From: Eutypella sp. D-1
Taxonomy: Eukaryota > Ascomycota > Sordariomycetes > Xylariales > Diatrypaceae
NCBI GenBank assembly: GCA_023313575.1
Contig: JAJTTP010000003.1
Span: 620,001 to 684,000 of the forward strand
Length of the DNA stretch: 64,000 nt
Reading direction: 5' to 3'
The notes beneath the pieces were generated by a model. It made no database searches and was not told the DNA's origin. It saw only the letters and a program-made list of their open reading frames with translations. Below are positions 54,051 to 64,000 of this stretch, one piece after another. How positions within the stretch are numbered: the stretch's first letter is position 1; every line of letters begins with the position of its first letter. Both the position numbers and the translations under genes were made by a program.

Positions 54051-56047
54051 TCACTCGCTCATGATCGCCTCGTTCTTCATCGTCATTGACGCAGGAGGGG
54101 TCATCTCAACGTCACCTTCCGGTATTCTTGATAGGCCGCCGAGGCCTTGTAGGGAGGTGCTTGTCCTGAGTTGGTGGTGTGGCTGTTGGTGCTGTTGTTG
54201 TCCTTGCTGCTGCCCTGGTTGTTGCTGTTGTTGCCCCTGTTGCTGTTGCTGCTGCTGTTGCTGCTGCAATTTCAACTTTTCGGTAAGGCTTACAATCACC
54301 CTATACTCGTTCTGGTCGAACATTCCCGGTTGCGAGAAGCTGTTAAAGAAGCTCAACAGTGTGTCGGCGGCGCGACGCGCATCCTCCTGCGTTGGCGAAC
54401 TGGGAGACGACCCTATGGGCGTCGCGCCTGATATTCCCGTCCCAGACGCAGTTGACCTCCCGCCGAGGCTGTTGGTGCTGCTGACGCGGTGGAGTGCCGC
54501 AGGCGAGGAGATTCCCGCTCCAGCGGCGTCCAGGCCGAAGGGAGGCGCCGCGATCTCGTGTGCTGGCGACTCAAGCGCCGAAGACGGCGCTGTGTTCAGC
54601 GCGCTGTTGCTGTACTTGGGCGTCAGGGACTCGCCATTCTTACCGCTACTAACGCTGCTGGGTCCGTTGATGTACTCTAGGTTCTCGAGGTTCGGGAATG
54701 TTTGGCTGCGGGGGCGGTGGAAGTTTGAGGCGTCGGCGCCCGGTGGCACTCCTACGGTTGACATTCGGCCGTGCTGCTGGGGGTGGTTCTCAAAGAGGCC
54801 GCTGTTCGGGTCGGGAGAGAACGTGAATTGCGAGGTCGGGCTGAAGGCGCTCCCTGAGAATGTCGAGCTCGTCGGCTCTGTAACCGCGCTCGACAGCGAC
54901 GTCGTGCTCTGCGAGTGCGGGTGCTTGTAGTTGCTGCCCTCGAGGTCCATGAACCCAGAGAGTGCCTCCTTCGAGTCCGGGTGCGCGGATGAGGTCGCCG
55001 GCGATGACTGTCCCGCTGGTGAAGCGGGCGAGATTCCGTTCGGCGTTTGCGAAGCCGAGATCAATGGCGAGTCCGTTTCCAGGCGGTGGGCGCTATCTGG
55101 GATGGCCGTCTCTGAGGCCCGCCGTACCAATTTTCCTGGCCCAACCCCGTGCTTCTGCTTGAACTTTTCGAGCCAAGAGGACGTGATCATCTTCAATGCA
55201 TTTTCCTGGCCGGCACAGAAAACTTTCGCTCTCTCTTCCATCTGGGAATCTGTAATGATCTGCCCCTTCTTCTGCATCCCCTTCACCCAGACGGCAAGGG
55301 CGCGCTCAATATCCGGGGGCGATTTTCCTTTGCTCCTCTGAATTGGAGAGCCACCTCTCTCGTCGTAATTAAGCCACTTCTCCTTGTGCCGCAGGGTCTT
55401 GGAGACCGTGCTATAGGCGCTCGTCAGCCCAGGAAAAACTTTGCATCAGACAGCGGTTAAAATCTCGCTCACCTTCGTTCTACTCCAAACCTAAGCCCGA
55501 TATCCGTCTGCTTGACGTGGGGGTTCTCCTGGTGAAACTTGCACATCTCTCTCCTGTCTTGAACTGTTAATGTCTTCCTCGGCGTCGTCGTCGTGATGGA
55601 CGGCACTCTTGGGTGTTGCCGTGGCTGTGATGGGGCTGGTGGTATCATAACCGGAGGCGTCGAATAGTTTTGCGGCGTGTTTATCCGCAGACTTGGCCAC
55701 GATACCTGAGAAGGTTGTTGAGTCGGAATTATCAACGCATGTGGTAGCTGGTTAGTATACGGTAGCCCATGGTGTTGATGATGCTGCTGGTGCTGGTGTT
55801 GGTTCTGTTGATGGTGTTGTTGCTGCTGAACCGCATGTGGCACTGGTGGCGGAGGCATATGCCCACCAATGGATTCCGAAGGTAGTCCGTGAGCCGTTGC
55901 CGGTATATAGTAGTCGCCCCCATAAGTTGTCATTGCCATTGAATTATATGGATTCATATCGACCCATGCCTCATTGCTATAGGTGCCATCTTGGCCTGAG
56001 TGATTCTGCTGGTCCATACCAGTAGAATGCACCATGTTGTTATGCAT
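54051..56047 (-). CDS. CENP-B-type helix-turn-helix DNA-binding protein with polyglutamine tracts
   Basis: Two exons, 56047-55473 and 55410-54051, give 644 residues. The first 150 residues are Gln/His/Pro-rich (VQQQQHHQQNQHQHQQHHQHH). The DNA-binding part spans about 165-290. A first helix-turn-helix (TVQDRREMCKFHQENPHVKQ, TDIGLRFGVERSTVSKTL) is split by the 62-bp intron between Arg and Ser. A CENP-B-type second domain follows (DIERALAVWVKGMQKKGQ, KMITSSWLEKFKQKHGV). These tandem domains descend from Tc1/pogo transposases, but no DDE nuclease follows: the rest is Ser/Pro-rich, with two conserved-looking patches (ARRAADTLLSFFNSFSQPGMFDQNEYRVIVSLTEKLKLQ) and then a polyglutamine tract. So it is a host regulator, probably nuclear. 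Orthologues with this layout are, to my knowledge, widespread in filamentous ascomycetes. Its targets are unknown. Confidence 0.88.
54179..54275 (-). repeat. CAG/CAA coding repeat (polyglutamine)
   Basis: Mixed CAG and CAA codons encode a run of about ten Gln followed by Gln-rich sequence broken by Gly, Pro and His, in the C-terminal part of the CENP-B-type protein. Confidence 0.9.
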
Positions 56048-57333
56048 CCTGGCCGTATAACGAAGAGCTCTAACGCAAGAGGCTCTTCAAATAGGCTAGG
56101 AAGCCAGAAACTGCATCGACTGGCGAACGGCCAGACACTACTACTTTGAAGTCGTCTAATTCCCGTAATTGTAGATTATGGCATCTGCCCCCCTGGGATC
56201 GCCAACGAGAGGAGGAATCGATGGTCCTGACGATTACACGAACCTGCCGGACTGAGTTTGGCAAATTGACCTTCACGGCCGGGAGACGACATGCATGTTC
56301 AGTCAAGGGATTTGTTATCTGGGGACGAGACTGGCAGCGAGTGAATCGGGTGGTAGTTCAAGAACCCTCGTGGGCAGTTGGCAGCTGCAGCAACGTTGAT
56401 GGGTTTATAGAGCCTGGTCGGTAAGTCTCCGAAAAGGGAGTGGCGGAGCGGCGCGAGTCTCGACCTTAACTGCTGATTGTGTATGCCCGTGTATTCCCAC
56501 CCACGGGACGAGGATCGATCTTTTCAGGAATACCAGCCAGCAAACATCCACAACTACTCTACGAGCTTCCGCCTAGGTAGCCCGAATATCCACACTCTTT
56601 GACAACAATATGCTTCCCCTTTTCGGGTTGGTCCCGTATGTCCGCTCTCCCCGATTCGGTCCTGTATTGGTGCAGCGAGGGACAAGGAAAGGCGACCTGT
56701 GTCTGTAGTGTAAATGTAATGACCGGGCGGTTGACAACTGACGTATGTCGTAGCAAACAGGACCATCTGGAGCAGGCTTCACAATTCCCTCTCACGGTAT
56801 AATAATAAAAACAAGGAAGTCCACTACCACAGGAGCACGACGCCAACTACAGTTTAAAGACTCGAGTCTCCGCCGTCAGAATAGCAATATCAGATGCAGA
56901 CAAAAGCAACACTAAAATGGTGGACGCAGACATGTGGAGGGCAATACACTGATACATATGTATGCAACGACAAGGATCTAGTTGTGGCTTTTCGAAATCG
57001 GCGGCGTGGAGGGGGGTTCGATTTCTGAACAGGGAAGAGATAGATTGGGGGGGGGGGGGGGTGGGAGTAGCCTTCGAGGGATGAGAGAATATGGTATGAC
57101 AAACCCAGAAAAATTAAGTCCCAGGCCAGGGACTACGTACCGTACCAGCCGTACTTACTCGATGGGTACGGAGTACGGATGAATCAAGTAGCCTGTGGGT
57201 GTAAAGAGGGCTGACTTGGCCGGGGGGTTGTTCCCATCCAAAGCATTGGACGAGAATCAAAGGCAGCCAGAAACGTAAATGCTACCATGACCTTAGCTCG
57301 CCAGGAGACGTACACATGCACACATAATAGATA

Positions 57334-57392
57334 GGTACACACAAGCACGCACACACACACACGCACATACACACATACACACATACACACGC
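57334..57392. repeat. (CA)n-rich microsatellite
   Basis: Imperfect CA/CACATA repeats of about 60 bp. Spurious Cys/Val-rich frames on the minus strand come from it. Confidence 0.9.
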
Positions 57393-59456
57393 AAACCAAA
57401 AAGAGTTCCCGGGGTAGGCATGGTATGTATCCCAAACTCGAGTACAAGCCGCACAAAAACATGTAGGACAAACCGGGCTAGGGTAGACAAAAGCAAGCAA
57501 AAAAGAAAGGAAAAAAAGCCACGCAAACTCGGCATGCCGTCAAATTCGGGGACACGACTTTGTGAGACCTAGCCGAGTCCCCAAAGCACGTGTACAGTAC
57601 GTAGTTACCTATCACTAGAAAGTAGTCCAAACTTCCCCGAAAAGCGAGATCAGCGACAGAAAAGGACAGAAAAGGGAAAAAATGTCTTTTTTCTTTCCCT
57701 TTGTGGGGTTGAAGGGAACGGGGAGCAGGTGCCAGGTGGGTTCCAGCTAATTACTAGGAGGTCACGTTTTGTCAGCGCTCAGTCCAACGATGTCGAGTAG
57801 TCTACCCGCCTTATCTAGAAACCTAGGTGACCCTCTGGAGAGAGATCCAGTATGATACAAGAGTAGGGCGACAGAGCGACACACCGGGGAGGGGCCCAGC
57901 CCTGGCCAACTTTAGTTGGTTGGGGATCTTGATTTTCCAACAGGGCATACCACCTGGGTATAGCCCTAGGCAAAGCGGATAGTGGAAGCTCCCGAGGCCC
58001 AAAACTGGGGCATAGGGAGGGGCGTCGAGGATGTGTCGAGGATGGTGGGGAGGGGTGCGAGGTGGGTTTAGGTGTTGAAATGCAATGAAAATACTAATGT
58101 AGACGACAGGTGGTGGATACGATTACCCATACTTGCATTGCATATACGTACATGGTAATGCTCCTACCTAGTTGACGGAGAAGTATACCCCTACCTCAAG
58201 AGCGGTAGCGGTAGCAGGAGAGGATAGATATCAGAGGCTACGTCGTTGATACTGCATCCATAGTGTGTTAATATTTCCTATTGACAACCCCAACCATGGA
58301 TTACGGGCTTTCTCTCGACAATAGTCTCTCAGACATATTGGGAACATTAACGATCAATAATGTCACCCCTCTGACGAAATGAGAAATTGAAAGGGGGAAC
58401 GTGAAGAGCCCCAGAGGCAGCGAATGAACACCCTGCTGTGGCCAGTGACCCGCGCTTCTGGTTTTAGTGTTGGTTGTGAATGTCAAGCCTAGCCGTCGTC
58501 TAACTGCCTGCCTAGTTAGCGGAGCAGAGCCAAGTCCTCACGATAGGACGCCCGGGCGGCTGCGCTTATGCTATGAAGGATCGGCCATGACCAACATAAC
58601 CATTAGTTAGTTAGTTGGCCGGAGTATAGATGGGGGAGGAAAAAAAAGGTAGCAGTCAGCTGTCATTCAAATCATGGACGACCTCGGCCAATGCTCGAAT
58701 CAGGGTAACTATCTCCATGAGACGTTTCGAATGGCATCACAGAACTACAACGAAAAAGATACTTAGCCCCTGTCCACTCTCCCCCACTATGGAGCAGCAC
58801 ATAGTAGAATGGAGGAGGACATGGTCGACGGCTGACTGGACAAGGGGCCAGGGTCGTAGTGGGTAGAAGTGGTCATCCCCACCACGCGGGCGTTACCTGA
58901 TAGGGCGTGAGCAGGGGGCCACTCGACCACGACCGGCCCCGTCCAGAGGATTATATCACGACTCTCCAATACTATTTGCTAGTCGCTGACGAGCCAGAGC
59001 TCCCCGAAAGCTTCAGTCGCTTCGAAGGAGGCATAGGGGCTCCTCACTATTGGAAAATTAGCCCAGGTAAAAAACGCGAATATCCGCTTTTCGCCGATCT
59101 TGCTATTAAGCCCACACACCCTTTCCAGGTACATAAGCATCTAGTTGGACAATTAGATAGTTAGTGCCTACTTTAGTAGCAGTTATCTGTTCAGATGATG
59201 AAGTTCCGAGGCTCTTCGTGCTCCAGCGTTGCCGCGAGTATTCTTCACCAAGCCACATTAGTTATAGTCAAGGCTCTGCTTCCGCTCTGGGGTGATAGGC
59301 CAGCTAGCATGGCTAGCCGGTCAGTCCTGTCTGTCAGCCTGTCAATTGTCAAAGTCTCCATTGGAAGAGACGGGATTCTGGTTTGTCTAAAGGATCGACT
59401 GGTTAGTCTGGTTGTCCGGACGCTTTCGGAAATCGGAATACATAGGTCATCGATAT

Positions 59457-59478
59457 GAGAGAGAGAGAGAGAGAGAGA
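59457..59478. repeat. (GA)n microsatellite
   Basis: Perfect GA dinucleotides in the gene-free right part. Confidence 0.92.
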
Positions 59479-62400
59479 ATGAGAGGGAAAAAAGAGAACA
59501 AGGGCAGTTGCGGAGAGTCCCATCCTGGCGCGCAACGATCTGTAACTGGCCCGTTCGCCAGAGTATACATACATACAAATCATTGTACATCCAGGTACGA
59601 TACTATGAAGACCAGGTGTAACTGTTTATAATCCATGACCAACAGTTGTGCTCCCGTAGGGGACCCCCTGGTTCCCCTAAACAGACAAGTAGCAGCAGGG
59701 GTCACCTTGAGCATCTCCAACGTCCACGAGTCCGGACGGTTCTGGTTATCGTTTTATTCCCTACGCCGATCTGCACCTTTCCCAGAAATGAATTAATGAC
59801 CGTTAAATCCCGAGAGCCTCAAGTGCGCTTTTAACCAAAGCCGCTACTGTACGAATAGACATGTGGTAGTAGGGTAGGAGGGTATCGCTAGGTGTTGCGG
59901 ACGCCGGCGAAGATCATTCATGCAGGCTGGGGGGGAGAGGTTTTCATCATAAGATCTAGGTTACGTCGAAGCCCATGTAAGTTAGCAACTTCTGGGTACC
60001 TACCTGGGTAGTTGGCTATCTCTGCCTCGCGATCGGTATGGAGTGCGCTCGTTTCTTATATTCGTCACACTTCTGAGGGTGTTGTGTCGACATTAGAATG
60101 GCAAAAATGTGCATAGATAGTTCGGGTTCTAGATGAGCTTGTCATTGCCTTAATCTCAATGCAGGATTCGTAGCAGATGAACAGCAATGCGTGGACGATA
60201 GCGGTGATAAAAGTCCTCGACAGCAGACGCTACTAAGCATTCGATAAGGTCTGGTAGACTATGTTTTTCTTTCTGTTCAGGACCATGTTACTTTGCCGGA
60301 ACTTCATTCTTTTTTGTTTCTTCCCTCTTTTCTCCTTGGATTTTCAATGTGCTTGAGGCCGCTGAACCCGTGCAGGAATGATCGCCTAAGGAGGATGCGG
60401 CGCGGCGACGGTTTGCTGGAACCAACAGTTTAGTTAGCCATGCACCTAATTTCCAGTTATAGTGACAGGCTGTAGTTTGTTAGTTCTCTCTTTCGCCCGC
60501 TAACTAACTAACCGCGCGATCTACCAGCCGGTCCAGGCTAAGAAAGGGACGGCCCTCTCCCACACCTTACATCGCCATCACGACGGCGGCCCGGGACAAC
60601 TTTCTTCAGCGACAGGCACCCCTGGCGAGAAGCTAACGTTATTTCGGGAAGAAAAGCAACTCCCAGCATCAATCAAGAAGTAAGGTAACGCGGATTGCAA
60701 GGACAAACAAACTTCACCATTAGGTTTCCATCTCGAAACTACCTTCTTCCTGGAAAGCGGCCCAACGGCAACATGATGATGTAGTCCTTTGGAGGAAGCT
60801 AATTCCGAGGCCAGAACCCCTCTCCCACGACCCTTCACCGAGTTCAACATCGGGCTACTCTAGGTACTGTAATTATTGGGCAGGAATGGCGCAGTAATTG
60901 GGGGGGGGGGGGGATGGGGGCAGAGTTCCATGTGAGAGATGGATCCCCTCTACCGGGCTTCCTTCCAGTTGGTCAAGGCTCGAAGATCCCGGTTGATATA
61001 TGGCCTATTACAGCCTAGCTTCCGTGAGACGCGGCCTATTTAAGCTGTAATATTGCGAAGTTAAGGTTGTATCTGGGCACATTTTCGCGAGGCAGTCCCC
61101 GGATTTCATGGCAGGTCTTCTCCTGGGCTGGTAATTGACCAGGTCGGCTACTCGTTCCGTCTCATCGCCGCCACTCTTTCTACATAGAGATGGTTGTTGT
61201 TAAGCACAGCAAGCCCGCCGATGAGATTCCGGCCCTAACTTATAGGGGCTCGCTGCTTATTTATAGCATCCGGTACGGTACATAACCGAGCATCTATAGC
61301 CATCCGACTACCCAACTAGGGAGTTGTATATATGTTATATACTCTTGGATACGGTGATAAGCTTCATTAGTCATGAGCTGTTAAGAAATGCGATCGATCT
61401 AGGTACGGGGACCCAAGAGCTCGTTGGTCCTTTATAGCTTCCCATGCCCTCGGAACGCATGAGTCGTCTTCTCATTAATACAATAATAAGTTTGCAAGCA
61501 GAGCAGCAGACACGCTGACGAAATGCTTTGGAAGCCATATTACATATACCATGCAGGTGCCTAGGAAAGTGCTACGGGAAATGAGGCTTTCATGCGATGA
61601 CGCCCAGGTGACTGTTGTAGAGGATCATATAGATAAGCGAGACGAAGAGGAATCTCAAACCTCATACTGAAGTAGAAAATTTTCAAAATAAAAGGTCCGT
61701 TTTTTTTGGGGTCACCCCTCCGCCTCTTGAGATTCTGAGAAGTGATACGAAATGGAAACCCTACTTGGCAGTTGGCTGGCTTTTAAGAAGAGTTGTTATT
61801 ACAACAAGGGCTATTGTTATACATGATTGTCTTCCTTGGTAACTTCGCTTCCAAGAAGACCCCTGGTGGGAGGGGGGGGGTGTGGTATGGTGGGAGGGGT
61901 GCGCAGGCGCCGCCGGCCGGGGAACCCATGGATGGATCGGGACCGTGAGTAATCCAGCAGCAGCAATTATAGCGGTGTCTATGCTTCACTGAGGCTCTAA
62001 TGAAAGGTGCTAACAACTACTGTAAATATTCATGCAAATTTATGGTTTTCCCATGTGTCGATGTACAGAGGTACACACAACAAGAATTGACAGTTCTGCT
62101 CCGCGCGGCAAACTTGTCTTCTACATTTTGTGTCACACTAGAGGGGTCCCCCCTTGCCCTCTTGCCCTACCCTCCACACATACGTACAGCGGCATTGACA
62201 GCGGCATTGGCAGCAGTGGTTGAGTGGTGATAGCAGCTGGGTATAGCGCAGCACGGGCCCTGCATTTAGTACTTGGTGATCGGCAGTAAAGAGAGATTTG
62301 CACTACGGCAGACAGGCAGGTAGGCCGGTCTGCGGCCAGTCTAGTTGGGCTAAATAGGTAGTCTAGTATGCAATCTAGACTAAGTCGCGGGTAGGGTTGC

Positions 62401-64000
62401 TTGGGATGAAGGAGTATTTCTCCGCTGCAACATAACCACCTATGATGTAACTCCGATATCTACCAACTACATTGCAAGGCTTATTAAGAGAGGTGCGAAA
62501 CCCGGTCAAGGCAGGTATGGGGTAGGAAGATCAACCTGCATAGCTACCTGTTGGTTTTTCTCGTCCGAACCTGGGTCGCTCGGGCTGCGTGGTCAGATGC
62601 AGTGGTGGTTACAAACTTGTCAGGTTGTAGAGAGGGTCAAAGAGAGACTGGGAGATCCCCAGCTAGCTACTAACCGACCAATCGTTACCACATAAGTGCA
62701 AAATATCTGGTATGGCTGGGGTCGAGATAGAGGAACCCCGTTCTCACCTAACCTACGTAGGTAAAGCCAGGTAGCCAGAGATGTGGGAACCGGGATACGA
62801 GAGATGATAGGTATCAATCATTACGAGTGGCCCATAAATCAACATCATTATCATTTTCCGGCGTCATTGTAGGCACGCGGCGCCCCAGATGCCGTAGCTT
62901 AGCTCCATGGAGCAACCCGCAGCAGCACCAGTACATATACGTAAAGTAGGTGAAAAGGGAATAGATAATAAAGGAATGAGAGAAAAAGTGGGCGTCGTGG
63001 GCGGCAAGAGACGCGATATGAAAGGTCGAATGCAGGCACCAATTTGCGGCCCGGCCGCCTTTTCAAGGAGGGTCGCCTTTGGGGGATGGTGGGAGACGGG
63101 GGACGTTCTCTCAAATCGGTTGACTGACTGGCTAGTTGGCTAAAAACTTTCCGATCGTGGTGGTGCAAATGGTAGCCGTAGAGTAGTATCCTGCCAATAC
63201 ACTATCAAGCTACATTAGTAGTAGGTAAGTTGAATAGGCAATGAAGGCCCAGATAGGTCAAACGGGAAGCCCTAAATGGAAGCGACTCGGCAGAAAGGGT
63301 GGCAACACTAGTCAGTGTTACCCTCTACTATGCGGCCAGAACGAGAAAAGTGTTTAATACAGGACGTACTTACATCTACATGAACATGTCTACGGTGTTT
63401 GGGTGTATACTACATGGTATGGGAAATGTATGTAAGAGGGGAGAGGGCGACATGTCCCAGCACTACACGTCACTTCATAGTTCGCAGGTAACATCGACGA
63501 TGCGTGTCTACACACACAGACACATCACCTGGGTATACCTGCCGGTTCTATGCAAGTACCCAATCTTGAACCCAATTCAGCACTGCGGTACATTGAAAAT
63601 ATAGCGTCCAGCATGTGGGCATATGCGCACAGAGAGGTACGTAGGGCAGTATGATACATAACTAGCACTCGCATGTGTCGAGGTCATGTGTGATCAAGAT
63701 GGGAGGTGCGGCCAGGCGGCCTGGTGGCCTGGTGAGCTACTTAACGATGCATGTATGTCCAAAGGATAGGAAATCAATATAAAAGGGGAATGAGGTTAAA
63801 GTAAAAATTAAGGAAAATAGAACGAACGGCACGTAAAAAGACGTTCCTGGGTGGGTGCTAGCTAATTAACGTTGCTACAGGCTAACGTACACTGCACCGC
63901 GCGCATTCAAGCCCGTCGGGATTCGTCGCGGCCGCACGGACAGAGGCCCTCGGCTATGCATGCAAGACAGATATACACTACTGATGCTGTTCCTGCCCTT

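Larger units (their letters stand above)
56048..64000. other. Gene-free right end of the window
   Basis: Almost 8 kb without a gene I can support. The first few hundred bases are the 5' flank of the CENP-B-type gene. Features seen: a 78-codon open frame just upstream of that gene (56306-56070, minus), G-runs at 57047-57061 and 60900-60913, CA and GA microsatellites, and a weak transposase-like frame at 58907-59164. Stops are frequent in all frames. No tRNA or rRNA was seen. Confidence 0.5.

Noticed and set aside
53911..54930. Long plus-strand open frame of 339 codons
   Set aside because: It is the antisense shadow of the CENP-B-type gene; its Cys-rich run is the complement of the CAG/CAA repeat.
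57184..57535. Cys/Val-rich minus-strand frames
   Set aside because: They arise from the CA microsatellite and show no family similarity.

Overview
The window reads as nuclear DNA of a filamentous ascomycete (Pezizomycotina, most likely Sordariomycetes). The support is short GT-AG introns with CTAAC/CTGAC-like branch sites, GC-rich codons, eukaryotic housekeeping genes (splicing factors, SRP receptor, AKR1, MSS51), a HET-domain gene, a nuclear tRNA-Ser and long intergenic spaces. The class-level assignment is inference. All exon boundaries were derived by hand from splice signals, reading phase and family conservation.

Layout, left to right. A cytochrome b561-type membrane protein (minus) runs off the left edge. 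A divergent spacer leads to an FMP32/CCDC90-type mitochondrial coiled-coil protein (plus), then CWC21 (minus) and CDC123 (plus), which share a divergent promoter. From about 8.4 to 24.7 kb lies a gene-sparse stretch that looks accessory: tRNA-Ser(GCT), a HET-domain protein, a zinc alcohol dehydrogenase with a possible mitochondrial leader, a single-pass cell-surface protein, a His-rich orphan and a condensation-fold acyltransferase, separated by TpA-rich spacers. Conserved genes resume at AKR1 (minus) and SRP102 (plus), followed by cystathionine beta-synthase CYS4 (minus), a LAM1/SIP3-type sterol-transfer protein (minus), an intracellular LysM protein (plus), RSE1/SF3B3 (minus) and MSS51 (plus). 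A PXA-domain gene (plus) holds an intron of about 1.58 kb. A CENP-B-type DNA-binding protein (minus) is the last gene seen. The final 8 kb (56.0-64.0 kb) holds no gene I can support, only simple repeats and one weak hint of a decayed hAT transposase.

The genes do not form an operon or a clear biosynthetic cluster. Two encode spliceosome parts (CWC21, RSE1). Three act in or on mitochondria (FMP32-like, MSS51, possibly the alcohol dehydrogenase). Several act at endomembranes (SRP102, AKR1, LAM, PXA). I found no CRISPR array, rRNA gene or intact transposon. The points most worth a second look are the 8.4-24.7 kb island, the long PXA intron, the repeat-encoded 5' extension of CYS4 and the RING-like plus LysM protein.
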